Part shown: positions 38,521 to 48,561 of the stretch, in pieces
How positions within the stretch are numbered: the first letter of the stretch is position 1
Layout of the letters: every line of letters begins with the position of its first letter
Assembly: GCA_003254905.1 (NCBI GenBank)
Contig: QANU01067165.1
Span: 315,706 to 379,705, forward strand
Reading direction: 5' to 3'
From: Nissolia schottii
Lineage: Eukaryota > Streptophyta > Magnoliopsida > Fabales > Fabaceae
Length of the DNA: 64,000 nucleotides
Made by a program: the position numbers and the translations under genes
Notes under the pieces: model-generated
What the model was told of the DNA's origin: nothing
What the model saw: only the letters and a program-made list of their open reading frames with translations
Database searches by the model: none

Positions 38521-41500
38521 ATGGGCGAGCAAACACGAGGTCAAGGACAATCCCTAACCCTCATCCCTCAACAACCCCACCCTCCTCAGCAATCTCCCTC
38601 CAATACCGCCGACGCGGACGCGCCAGCCATCGAGGCCACCCCCACCACAACCACAACCACCACCGTGGCCAACGCTATCATCGTTCATCCTTCGCCATCA
38701 GAGTCGGAACAACTGAGCAATGCTCCCCGTCTGCCAACAAACCCTCCGCCTTCCAAAATCCCCCTCCGCCCCCGCAAGATCCGGAAGCTCTCCCCCGAAC
38801 CCACTACCTCCCAGTCTCAATTGTCCTCCGCCGCGGCTGTCGAAGCCCCAAAACCTATCTCCTCCGCTTCCTCCTCCTCCTCCTCGGCCGCCAAGGCAAG
38901 CGCCCGGAGCACCAAGACCGCCCAACACCAACAGCAACGAGCCCTAGCTGCTCCCAGAATGGTGGCGAGGTCGCTGTCGTGCGAGGGCGAGGTGGAGATC
39001 GCGCTGCGGTACCTCCGCAACGCGGATCCGCTCCTGTCCTCTCTGATCGACATCCACCAACCCCCTACCTTCGACAATTTCCACACCCCATTCCTTGCCC
39101 TAACCCGCAGCATTCTCTACCAGCAGCTCGCCTACAAGGCGGGAACCTCGATCTACACGCGATTCATTGCTCTCTGCGGCGGCGAAGCCGGCGTCGTTCC
39201 AGAGACCGTTCTTGCCCTAACTCCCCAGCAGCTTCGCCAGATTGGGGTTTCAGGGCGTAAGGCCAGTTACCTCCACGATTTGGCTAGGAAGTACCAGAAC
39301 GGGATACTCTCCGATTCTGCCATTGTAAATATGGATGATAAGTCGCTCTTTACGATGCTCACTATGGTCAATGGGATTGGATCTTGGTCTGTTCACATGT
39401 TCATGATATTCTCACTCCATAGACCTGATGTTCTTCCCATCAACGATCTCGGCGTTCGCAAAGGGGTTCAGCTTCTCTACAGTCTGGATGACTTGCCCAG
39501 GCCCTCTCAGATGGACCAGTTGTGCGAGAAGTGGAGGCCTTATCGCTCCGTTGCTTCGTGGTATTTGTGGAGATTTGTTGAGGCAAAGGGAACTCCTTCT
39601 AGTGCTGTGGCCGTGGCTACTGGTGCCGGCTTGCAGCAGGAGCAGCAACAACAGCAGCAGCAGCACCCTCAACAGCCACAGCTTCTGGATCCCATAAATA
39701 GCATATTTAATATTGGGTAAGAATACCATGCTGATTCATATTGTGTTTAGTATGTTGTGATTCACCTATAATCCCCATGCTTGATTCTAGGTTTATTATA
39801 TATTGATCCTCTAGTTGTGCATTACTGCGTTTGTTCCCATGGCATTTTGAATTCGCATTTAATTTGTAACTATTTTGTTTTCCACTTCAATGTAAATGAA
39901 ATAGATTGTTTATGAAGATGCGTCAATGGATTACTTCCTCGAGTGTATATGCTGTTGTTAGTGCCTATTTATGTTAGTGATTGAACCAAAGTAGTCAAAC
40001 ACGAAAAGCGCCTTTATGGCTCTTGAGCCTTCTATAACAGCTTCGGCTTCTAGCACCTTGAGGCAAGGGGGCGCCAAAACGCGCACGCCCAACATAAGAA
40101 AGCCAATAAAACATATAACTAACTACCATGCACCAGTTTTACATATTCATTAAATACGTCATAGTAAGAATAAACATTAAATTGCCTGGTAAACCATTAT
40201 AATAGGTTAACAGTAAGCTCTAAAGATTAGAGTTTATAATTGAAATAGATGTATGACAATTGACAGCCCTAAATAGTTATTACCCCCCAAAAAAAAAAAA
40301 ATCACTCCAGGTCAACCTGTGATTCAGTATGGTCAAGCCATGGAGTCGCGGTGGATCATTTTTTTTCCGTCTATTTCAAGCAGTGGGAGCAGTTGTATGG
40401 CAGGCCACTTTCTTTTCCATCTCTATTTCTTGGGGTGGCGAATTGACTATTGGATGCTGTTATTTTTTCTGATAGAACCTAGTCGAAGCTGGGCTTAACT
40501 TATATTTTAGAATATTAGAAGGGTTCCCTGGAGCACTTCTGATTATAGAAAAAAAACTCCTTTAAGGTGTTGAAGGCTCGCTCCCCAATGAAGAGGCAGT
40601 GCCTTACTCAGAAAAGGTGTTGGGGGCTTCTCTTGCTCAACCTCAGCACCTTAGACATGTGTTTTGGCCTCTCTAACTACACTGGTTCAATTCAAACATC
40701 AAAACCTTTCTCTATTGCTTGACAGATTTCAGGTTATAGTTTTCCTTGTAGGTAGTGCCAGCACTGTATAGAATGTGTTAGCATGACGTGGAAAATTGTT
40801 CTCCTGGTGAAACAAACAAATGTGGTCTTAGCCTTCGCAAGTGCATTTTTGTTTTAATTCTTGCAAAATGTGTTTCTTTGAATTTATTGGGCCAGACTTC
40901 CCTTTTTATCTTTACTACACTTCATGTTGAGTACTTAATTGCATCCAGATATGCCCTTTCATCTTATGGAATCATGCACCATTCTTTCTGTTCCTTGATT
41001 GGGTAAGGCCTTCATTCCTTGTGGAGACATAATCATGATCTTAATGTTTTGTCATTTTTCAATTTCATCAATTCAATTCACATAAACACGTCCCACACAT
41101 GGGCACAGTGGCAAAATAGTGTGTATGTGCATTATTGGCCAAAAGAAATGTTGCAAGTTTTGAGGAATGTATGAGCCCGCTTGTTCAATTGTTTCTTCAT
41201 TGGAACAGTTGTGGTTTGATTTCAGAGTTATTTTGTTAATTATCCAAACAATATTGGGGGACAGCCTAAGATTAAAAATACAAATAAAAAACCTCTGATG
41301 CACAGTAACTATGAAGGAATGTCCTGAAGGAAATAAGCCACACTGCCTGTTATAGCCTGTCCTGCACCGGGTGAGCAAAAGTTTGTTGTTTGGTTGTCAG
41401 GTGATTAGATTTGTATTATTTCATTTAAGTTTGAGGGTAGTTCTTTCTGTAATGTGGTCCATCTTTTGAAACTAAACCTTAGAACCTATATTAGAGATTT

Positions 41501-41961
41501 TTTTGTTATTAAAAGTTATCTTTAGTGTCGTTGTCATAACATTATCGAGATCAAAAAAATGGCATGAAGTTCTTTCTTCCCCTGGTTCTTCAGCTATATC
41601 TCTAATGCAGGCTATACTTCTCCATGCTATGTTTTGTCCGTTAGTCTTTTGGATTATGTTTTATGGCGGATTTGTGGAATATGTTTCATGCTTAGTTGGT
41701 GCCAAATATTTTCCTGGAATTTATTTATTCATGTATTTTTTTTATAACCAAATTCCGTAACTGTGAAGTAAAAGTTTGTGAATTTCTAGGTTTAAATACT
41801 TGTCTTCCCCTTTTGTTTCCCTGCTATTCTATTGTGGATGGTTTATAATTGGTTTCCCTTGAGCTTTATAATTGGTTTCATATTTTCAAACTAATAACGT
41901 AGTTTTCTTGCATGTCTCTCGTGTTTCTGTCGTTAGGGCCGCCTGTGCTTGGGGACAATGA
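38521..41961 (+). CDS. AlkA-like DNA-3-methyladenine glycosylase (HhH-GPD)
   Basis: Main exon 38521-39716 plus a proposed last exon 41937-41961, giving 406 residues ending GAACAWGQ. Without splicing the frame stops at 39720 after NSIFNIG (399 residues), but the stop overlaps a clear donor (GG|GTAAGA). Residues 1-145 are low complexity (Pro, Ser, Thr, Gln), probably disordered with a nuclear signal (RPRKIRK). The HhH-GPD domain spans about 165-355: QQLAYKAGTSIYTRF, a helix-hairpin-helix VNGIGSWSVHMF (about 283-294), and PINDLGVRKG with the catalytic Asp309. A CAG-encoded Gln run precedes the C-terminus. The family removes alkylated bases (such as 3-methyladenine) in base-excision repair in the nucleus. 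The CDS is markedly GC-richer than its surroundings. The last exon is inferred from splice sites and recalled family ends. Confidence 0.92.
39983..40691. mobile_element. Possible degraded TIR element in the glycosylase intron
   Basis: TTGAACCAAAGTAG-type sequence near 39983-39997 is inverted near 40678-40691 (reverse strand TTGAACCAGTGTAG). GC-rich subterminal motifs such as AGCGCC and GGGGGCGCC lie inside. No target duplication was defined. Weak call. Confidence 0.3.
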
Positions 41962-43641
41962 TTGCTCACGTCAGACTTTGAGCTATTTTTTGTCAGACAT
42001 TAGCAGTCGATCACACCTGCAGTTGCAAAGCCACTCCATGTGTACTTAATGGTAGATCTTGCTGAAACTTGAACATTGGGAGCATTTAAGGATACGAGTT
42101 GTATGAATTGCCTTTGTGTTCAACAAGACCAGGGCAAGATTAATAAAGGCCTGTCCTTAATTTTGTTATGTTGTCAGTAGTTGTAGTTGTAGGAGACCGA
42201 TTTCAAGATGTTAAGTGGTCTTTCATGTGACAAGACTATTTCAGAGTTCTGTCAACTGTGTTTGCCGCATGGTATGGTGATGTGGTTTGGACCTTGTAAC
42301 TAATGTATGAGTCCTTATCTCGCGTTCTGCTTGTGGATTGGCTCTTTTCGTTTAATAGAATTATTATTATTATAAGAAAATACATTTCAAAATAAGCGTT
42401 GGCTAATTCGTATAACCCTACAATCTGTTATACAGGTTCTGATATTCATGGATTGGAGTAATCCAGTTTTATCTTATGTTTTTGTTACTAATGTCGTGGT
42501 AATTAGAAAGTCTCAAAATATATAAGAATAAATTACCTTTCTCGATCGATGGATAAATTTAAATTAGGTTGTTTATTGAAGTTTAGTTAATTTAAGTAAT
42601 CTGGCACTGATTATTTATTTATTTATTTTAAAGAATCTTAGCGCGCAATTTTGGTGGCTGATTTTCAACACTATTACTATTGATTTTAGAAAAGGTAAGA
42701 TGAAATAAAATTTTGGACATCGACTTTAAGATGTTGTTAGAATCTTTATTCCAATTTTAAAATTAGTTATCGTGATGCTAAGAATTTAAAAAAATAAAAA
42801 TAAAACTTCATCACTAGTTATTTTACCACTAGTTTATGTGTACTTTTGAAGAAATTTGTTTAAATCGAAATGGACTAGACAATAACATATTTTTAGGGGA
42901 GGAGAATGTATTTTTTTTAAAATTAATGGAAAAACAGTACAATTTAAACATCTCTTAAAAGGGAGAGAACTATTTACTAAAAATGTAATTGGGCATTACA
43001 CTTGCAATATTTCCATTAGAATTATTTTAAAATTTGATAACAACCATTGTAGTCAATTATTTGACATCATGGAAAAGGTAATTCTCGTCTAATTTTGTAC
43101 CCTCATATAGGTAATCCTTAGGAAATCATACCGAAGATGGGGAAATAAAAGAAAAGAAAGCAGAAGAAAAGATCAACCTCTCCAAGACTCCAACACCCCC
43201 CTTCCAATTTGGTTATTTGCTAAACCTTGCTAGCAAAAAAGAGTAAAGGAAGTTTTGAGCGAACGGGGAATTCATTATTCTCCAAGGATAAGGCAGAAAG
43301 ATAAACGTTGCTGTCCCCTGTCTTCTGTCTTCACTACAAGACAGTGGTTAAGGAAGCAATCCGCCTATAAATTAGAGGAATTATTAGTGGACGGCTTCGG
43401 TATATAACGAACTCTCGAAATCCTACAACAACAATGCGACAGTAATTGTTATCACATCTCAAACTGCCAGTGGGATATGCTCATCGGATATTCCTTTATT
43501 CCTCCTCCTAGTTTTCGTAATCTTCACCACCCTGAACACGTGGGGCTACCCCATGCAATCCAATCATATCTTCCCCTTGTAAGATAAAAACAGACGCGAC
43601 GAGGCCCCTAGGCCACGGTAGAGAAAAATAAGCAAACAAAT
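41962..43641. other. Glycosylase 3' UTR and intergenic region
   Basis: 41962 to about 42360 is the probable 3' UTR of the glycosylase, ending near an AATAGAAT-like signal. The rest is AT-rich with no supported gene until the promoter of the acyl-AMP ligase gene. Confidence 0.45.
43366..43407 (+). promoter_or_regulatory. Two candidate TATA boxes of the acyl-AMP ligase gene
   Basis: TATAAATT at 43366-43373 and TATATAA at 43401-43407 lie about 270 and 235 bp before the ATG at 43642. Which is used cannot be told. Confidence 0.4.
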
Positions 43642-45576
43642 ATGGAACACGAGTACGAGAATTATGATCCCTCATTCCCGGACCAAGCCGTGGTTGACCA
43701 GTACCTCCCGGTTTGGGCTAGCCTACCTTCCTTCCGGTCCAAGCCAGCCTTCATTTGGTCCCATCAAGACTCAAACACACAGCCCACTCACCTCACCTAT
43801 GCCCAACTCAATGCCTCCGCCAACCACATCTCCTCTCAGCTCCTCACTACCTTGCAAAGGCGCGAAACTGTCCTCGTGCTCTGCTCTCCGGGACTCGACT
43901 TTGTCGAACTCATCTTCGGTTGCCAAAGGGCCGGCCTCTTAGCCGTTCCTATCGTCCCTCCTCAACCTTCCTTCGCCTACGGAAACTGCCACCACCTTAT
44001 AAGAGTAATCTCACAGACCAAACCCAAAGCCGCCATAGCTCACTCTACTTACATAGCAAGCATTCAACAGTACTACACGTCGTCTTCTAATTCTTCTAAA
44101 CATTACAACAAACACCTTGCAAGCATGAGCTGGATTTCCATAGAGGATGTCAAGCACGGTAACTTAACTCCTGCAAATTCGAATAACAACAACAACAACA
44201 ACAACTTTGGTTCCTTAACGTACAACGGTTGCAGGGAAACCGATGTTTATTTGGTTCAGTACACTTCCGGTGCCACCGGGGTTCCGAAACCCGTCCTTGT
44301 GACGGCGGGTTCGGCTGCTCATAACGTGAGGACGGCAAGGAAAGTCTACGATCTTCATCCGAACAGTGTCATCGTATCGTGGCTTCCTCAGTACCATGAC
44401 GCCGGCCTCGTGTTTTTGCTGCTGACAGTTGTGTGCGGTGCCACATGCGTTCTCACATCTCCACATTCATTCATCAAGCGCCCCAGGCTGTGGGTTGAAC
44501 TGATCTCGGAATTCAATGCCACGTGCACTCCTGTCCCTTCCTTCGCTCTGCCCCTGGTCATGAAGCGTGGAAGGATAGACAGAGGAACTCTGACAATAAA
44601 TCTCTCTTCCTTGAAGAACCTTATACTCATCAATGAACCTATCTACAGAGACTTGGTGGAAGATTTCGTTCACGCTTTTGCACCATTTGGGTTAAGCGCT
44701 TCTTCGATCTCGCCTTCTTACGGTTTAGCTGAGAATTGCACCTTCGTTTCTACTTCGTGGAGGGCCCGTGACAGCGACGCCCATTCCAGCTTTTACGACT
44801 TCCCAACGCACAACAAGCTGCTGCCGGTTGCAGTGCTCTCCGGCGAGAACGACGAAGACATAAGCGTGGTGGTTGTCAACGAAGAGACGCACGTGGTGGT
44901 GGAGGACGGCGTGGAAGGGGAGATCTGGGTTGCTTCCCCTAGCAATGCCTCCGGGTACCTGGGACACCCTTCTCTAACAAGACAAGTGTTCCAAGCAAGA
45001 ATAAGAAACACTGTTGGAAGGTGCTTTCTCAGAACAGGGGACACTGGAATCGTTAAAGGAAAGCCAAGGTACCTCTACGTCACTGGAAGGTGCCATGACC
45101 TCATCAAGCTCCACAACGGCGAGAGCATTCATCCTCATTACATAGAGACCGCGGCTCACAACAGTTCCCCGAAGCTACTGCGACCAGGTTGCGCCGCCGC
45201 GTTTAAAGCTTTTGCGACGGTTGCAATCGTGGCGGAGTTGCAGAGGGTTGATTTTGAGAAGGCGACGGGAATTGGGCTTTTGAGGAGCGTTTGTGAAGGG
45301 ATTAGGGAAAGCGTGTTGAGGAAGGAGAACGTGGAGGTTGGGTGGGTGGTTTTGGTGAAGAGCGAGTGCGTTCCGAAGACGACTTCCGGGAAATTGCAGA
45401 GGTGGGCCGCCAGGGAGAAGCTTCTAGGCGGGAAAATGACGGTTGTGACGGAGATGCGGTTCCGAAACGACGTCGTTATGGGGAGGAAAGTGGCTGCTGC
45501 GGAAGAGAATGATGATATCATGACTTGTTCGTTCTTGAGGGCGGAAACTCGTAGCTCGTTACTCTCACTTCTCTGA
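43642..45576 (+). CDS. Fatty-acyl-AMP ligase-like adenylate-forming enzyme
   Basis: A single-exon frame of 644 residues, full length for the ANL (acyl-CoA synthetase/NRPS adenylation) superfamily. The P-loop YTSGATGVPKPV starts at Tyr207, close to the usual YTSGSTGxPK. Later motifs: the substrate-pocket region SPSYGLAENC, the ATP-binding Asp in RTGDTGIV (about 466), the hinge in YVTGRCHDLIKLHNGESIHP, and catalytic Lys584 in TTSGKLQRWA. The N-terminal AVPIVPPQPSF resembles bacterial FadD-type fatty-acyl-AMP ligases rather than 4-coumarate:CoA ligases. It likely forms acyl-adenylates; acceptor and chain length are unknown. No transit peptide or C-terminal peroxisomal SKL is present (it ends SLLSLL). 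An Asn run (AAC repeats, about 44179-44206) is an unconserved loop. The region is GC-richer than its surroundings. Confidence 0.88.
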   Translation: MEHEYENYDPSFPDQAVVDQYLPVWASLPSFRSKPAFIWSHQDSNTQPTHLTYAQLNASANHISSQLLTTLQRRETVLVLCSPGLDFVELIFGCQRAGLLAVPIVPPQPSFAYGNCHHLIRVISQTKPKAAIAHSTYIASIQQYYTSSSNSSKHYNKHLASMSWISIEDVKHGNLTPANSNNNNNNNNFGSLTYNGCRETDVYLVQYTSGATGVPKPVLVTAGSAAHNVRTARKVYDLHPNSVIVSWLPQYHDAGLVFLLLTVVCGATCVLTSPHSFIKRPRLWVELISEFNATCTPVPSFALPLVMKRGRIDRGTLTINLSSLKNLILINEPIYRDLVEDFVHAFAPFGLSASSISPSYGLAENCTFVSTSWRARDSDAHSSFYDFPTHNKLLPVAVLSGENDEDISVVVVNEETHVVVEDGVEGEIWVASPSNASGYLGHPSLTRQVFQARIRNTVGRCFLRTGDTGIVKGKPRYLYVTGRCHDLIKLHNGESIHPHYIETAAHNSSPKLLRPGCAAAFKAFATVAIVAELQRVDFEKATGIGLLRSVCEGIRESVLRKENVEVGWVVLVKSECVPKTTSGKLQRWAAREKLLGGKMTVVTEMRFRNDVVMGRKVAAAEENDDIMTCSFLRAETRSSLLSLL

Positions 45577-46087
45577 GAGAGCTAAGCGTGTGTGTGTAAC
45601 ACGTGAAAAGTGTTGTTGATTCTATCGATCAACAGGAACACTTCTCTAGTGTGTTATCATATTAGCTATACATGCAGGTTCTTGTAAACTACGTACGTCA
45701 CAGTTTTTCATTAAATAAGATTTTACTCTTGCTTCTTGTTATATTGTATATGGTATAGATTCATGCTCAATTTATTATTGGATCAAATTTTAATAATAAA
45801 AAATGCAAATCGATACACTGTCAAACAAAAAATAATTACAATGTATTACATTTTTTTTTTAAAGTAATCATAAAACAAATCAGTTATATAAGAAAGTATA
45901 GTTCAATTCATGCAGGTATAACATCATCAACACAATAGTTAGGCACCTTTGTGAATTTATCAATTTGTATACATTGGTGAGAGAGAAAGGAAGCGATGAG
46001 AGCTGTATCACCCTCCAAAACGCAGTTTCAACATTCAATGAAACATAATTATACGATTTTCATTTAGAGCGTGATGTTGATATTATT
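45577..46087. other. Intergenic, convergent gene ends
   Basis: 3' UTR of the acyl-AMP ligase gene (AATAAGA near 45715) and of the Ala/Pro-rich gene on the other strand. Nothing else seen. Confidence 0.45.
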
Positions 46088-47440
46088 TTAGTCATCTTCG
46101 AACAATGTATTATCTGATGTTGCCCCTTCAACAGGTGCCTCAGCAGGATCTTCTTTGTCTTCAGTTTCATCAAAGAGTGCCTCTGCTGGTGCCTTTGCCG
46201 GCGCCCTTATGGGTGCTTTTGTTGGTGGCCCTGTTGGTGCCCATGCTGGTCCCCTAATTGGTGCCCTTATTGGTGCCCATGTCGGTGCACCTGATGGTGC
46301 TTCCTCAGGTGCACCTGTGGGTGACAATTCATCTAGGTCGTCCTCGATTTCGTCATCATCAAGGGGCGACCCTTGAGGTGCACCTGATGGGGCCCAATCA
46401 CTTTCTTCCTCTGACTCTTCTCCCGCTGGCCCATCTGCAGGTGCACCTGCTGGTGCTTCTTGTTCAGACGCTTCTTCTGTTTGTAGCTGATCAAGTGTTT
46501 CTACGGGGTGTGAGCTTATTGGTATCCCAGCTTCTGCAAGTGAATCTAACACCTCATCAGCTCCAAGTTCAAGTTCAGGCTCCCCAACAGGTGTTGCTGA
46601 CCCTGTGGGGGGAATTGTCGCTCTGATCCAGACAATAGTAAGCAATTAGTGCATGGTTTATGTCAATGTAAGTTTCACACAAATTTTTTAAATTATAGCC
46701 AATGCACTTATAATATAATTCTTCTTTTTTATTACCAATTTTTCTTTTTTGCGATATCAACTCTTAAGTCTAGCTTTTTGTTTTTTTTATTGAAAATGAC
46801 CCTCTTCTTATGTCTAATTTTAATGTAAAAATAACAAGTCTTACGTAACAAGTAAAAGATAAAAGAGAAATTAAAATATGAATTATATTATTTGAACTAT
46901 TGAAATGGATACCTCTGTCATCAAAACATAAGGTCTAGTGCATATTTGAAAAAAATAAATAAATTAAATGGTCAATGAACAAAAACTTTAGACTATTAAA
47001 TTTTCTACACATGAGCATTGTGGCTCCCGCCACGTTATTAACGTGATAGAAATCTAATCAAGTGCTTGTTCACGGAGCATCATTTGAATGATTCAAATAA
47101 AGTTACTGTTGTTAGGAGTGCATGCATATCATCTTAATTACCCGGTTGTAGAAACCAAATCAGCCAAAGAAGACCCTTCCTCGGCTGAAGCAGCAGCACC
47201 AAAGAGACTATCCATGGCTTCCGATGAGTCAGAACCACTGGCGATGGAGCTAGCGGCACCGTTGAAGGCCGCATTAGCCGCGGCGCCGTCTAAAGCCGCC
47301 CTAGCCTCGTCCATAGCATCCTGAGAGAAACCACCCTGGCCCAACATATCCTTCCACGCATCAGGATCATCCTGGCCCAAAACTACTGAACACAATAATG
47401 GCAGAGCCAATACCAAAGCCAATAATGTTATCTTCGCCAT
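46088..47440 (-). CDS. Secreted Ala/Pro-rich repeat protein (AGP-like)
   Basis: Two exons proposed (-): 47440-47142 and 46622-46088 (intron 519 bp, donor GG|GTAATT, acceptor ATCAG), 834 nt, 277 residues. Exon 1 begins with a clear signal peptide (MAKITLLALVLALPLLCSVV, cut near VLG|QDD) and encodes an Ala/Gly/Ser/Asp-rich part. Exon 2 encodes an acidic part followed by a Pro-rich array of tripeptide-like units (GAPTWAPIRAPIRGP, then TKAPIRAPAKAPAE), flanked by acidic blocks (DDDEIEDDLDE) and ending LFEDD. AP, SP and TP dipeptides are the substrate pattern for Pro hydroxylation and arabinogalactan addition, so a cell-wall glycoprotein is plausible. No fasciclin or Pollen-Ole domain and no GPI-anchor tail is seen. 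I do not recognise the family. If exon 1 were unspliced it would encode a 100-residue secreted peptide; the shared reading phase favours one gene. Confidence 0.72.
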
Positions 47441-47572
47441 TGTTTTTCTTCCTTATAATTCCTTCGGATCGGAACCAAGGAATATTGAAAAAGAAAAGCG
47501 CCTTTCACAAAAATTTGTAACACCAAGGGGTTAGCAGGGCAGGTGCAACTTTTATTTGATTGGAAATATGTG

Positions 47573-47583
47573 TTTTATATATA
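47573..47583 (-). promoter_or_regulatory. Putative TATA box of the Ala/Pro-rich gene
   Basis: Reverse strand reads TATATATAAAA about 135 bp upstream of the ATG at 47440. Confidence 0.45.
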
Positions 47584-47984
47584 GTGCACCAACTCGTTTT
47601 GGCTTTGTGGGATTGGCAATTTCGACATGCCAGCTCTTACCACAGATAATGGGGTTCACACATGTGTTAACTACCCGTCTTTAACGTAAAAATTGTTATT
47701 TTTGGAAGGAAAAATAAAATAAAATTCTCTGCTTTAGTATTTTAGTTTCTCAACAGATTCAGCGTCTAGAATGGTATTGCAAAATTTCTTATGCGAAGCC
47801 TTCATTTACGGTTTTACTAGTTATATATAGTCACTTATATATAGTCACCGGTTGGTGGTGGCTTGTTCTTCCTCTCTTAATCTCGTGTGTGTGTATATAT
47901 ATATGCCATATATAATACTTCTTTCTTTCTTTTTCTTTTAGTTTATTTTTTGTGGAGTCCAAATAAGCTACAGAGAATTTTTAA

Positions 47985-48356
47985 GGTGGTTTCTCTGATG
48001 CTCCCGAGATATTTATACATCTCCACTAAATTTTTTTATTTTTTAATAATTTTAAAACTAGATTAATTAAATTTGGTTATTGTTTTACTATCTAATGTGG
48101 TGTACTAATGTGATAAATTATTATTTTTTTAATATAATATTTATAAAAAAATGTATCATATGTTTAAACGATAATTGAGTTTTAAAACTTTTTATAAATT
48201 AATTATTTTAATAATTTTACTACCGAAGAATTTGTCAAAATCATATAAAACATGAAATGATGATAATGTTCGATGAGTTTAATTCTAAAAATTATTAAAA
48301 ACGAATAAATTTAGTAGGGAGGGATAAATTTTCTACGGGCACCGAGAAAACCACTG
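47985..48356. mobile_element. TIR element with near-identical 8-bp flanks
   Basis: Left end GGTGGTTTCTCTGATGCTCC and right end (reverse strand) CAGTGGTTTTCTCGGTGCCC are imperfect inverted repeats of about 50 bp, both leading to ACTAAATTT. Flanks ATTTTTAA (47977-47984) and ATTTCTAA (48357-48364) match at 7 of 8. AT-rich core, no coding capacity. Its right half resembles bases 1-100 of the window. Confidence 0.6.
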
Positions 48357-48561
48357 ATTTCTAATACTTGCAAATTATATTATATTTCTTCAAACTTGTT
48401 ACAAATTACAATTTGGTGAATGATCAATACAACAGGAAAAGAAATACACATGATCACATTAACACAAATTTCAAACAAAGATATTGTGATGTACTGCTAC
48501 ATGTTTTGTTTCCGCTGAGGTAGAAAGTAGGAACTCCACAGCTCTAATAGTACTCTTTGCT

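Larger units (their letters stand above)
47441..48561. other. Promoter of the Ala/Pro-rich gene plus a repeat element
   Basis: Contains a TATA-like site (47573-47583), a TG/TA microsatellite near 47886-47904 and the inverted-repeat element at 47985-48356. No other gene was seen. Confidence 0.45.

Noticed and set aside
38698..39729. Overlapping frames in and opposite the glycosylase exon
   Set aside because: GC-rich shadows of the real frame, which alone carries the HhH-GPD motifs.
44150..45521. Minus-strand frames opposite the acyl-AMP ligase gene
   Set aside because: Shadows; the plus frame has all ANL motifs.
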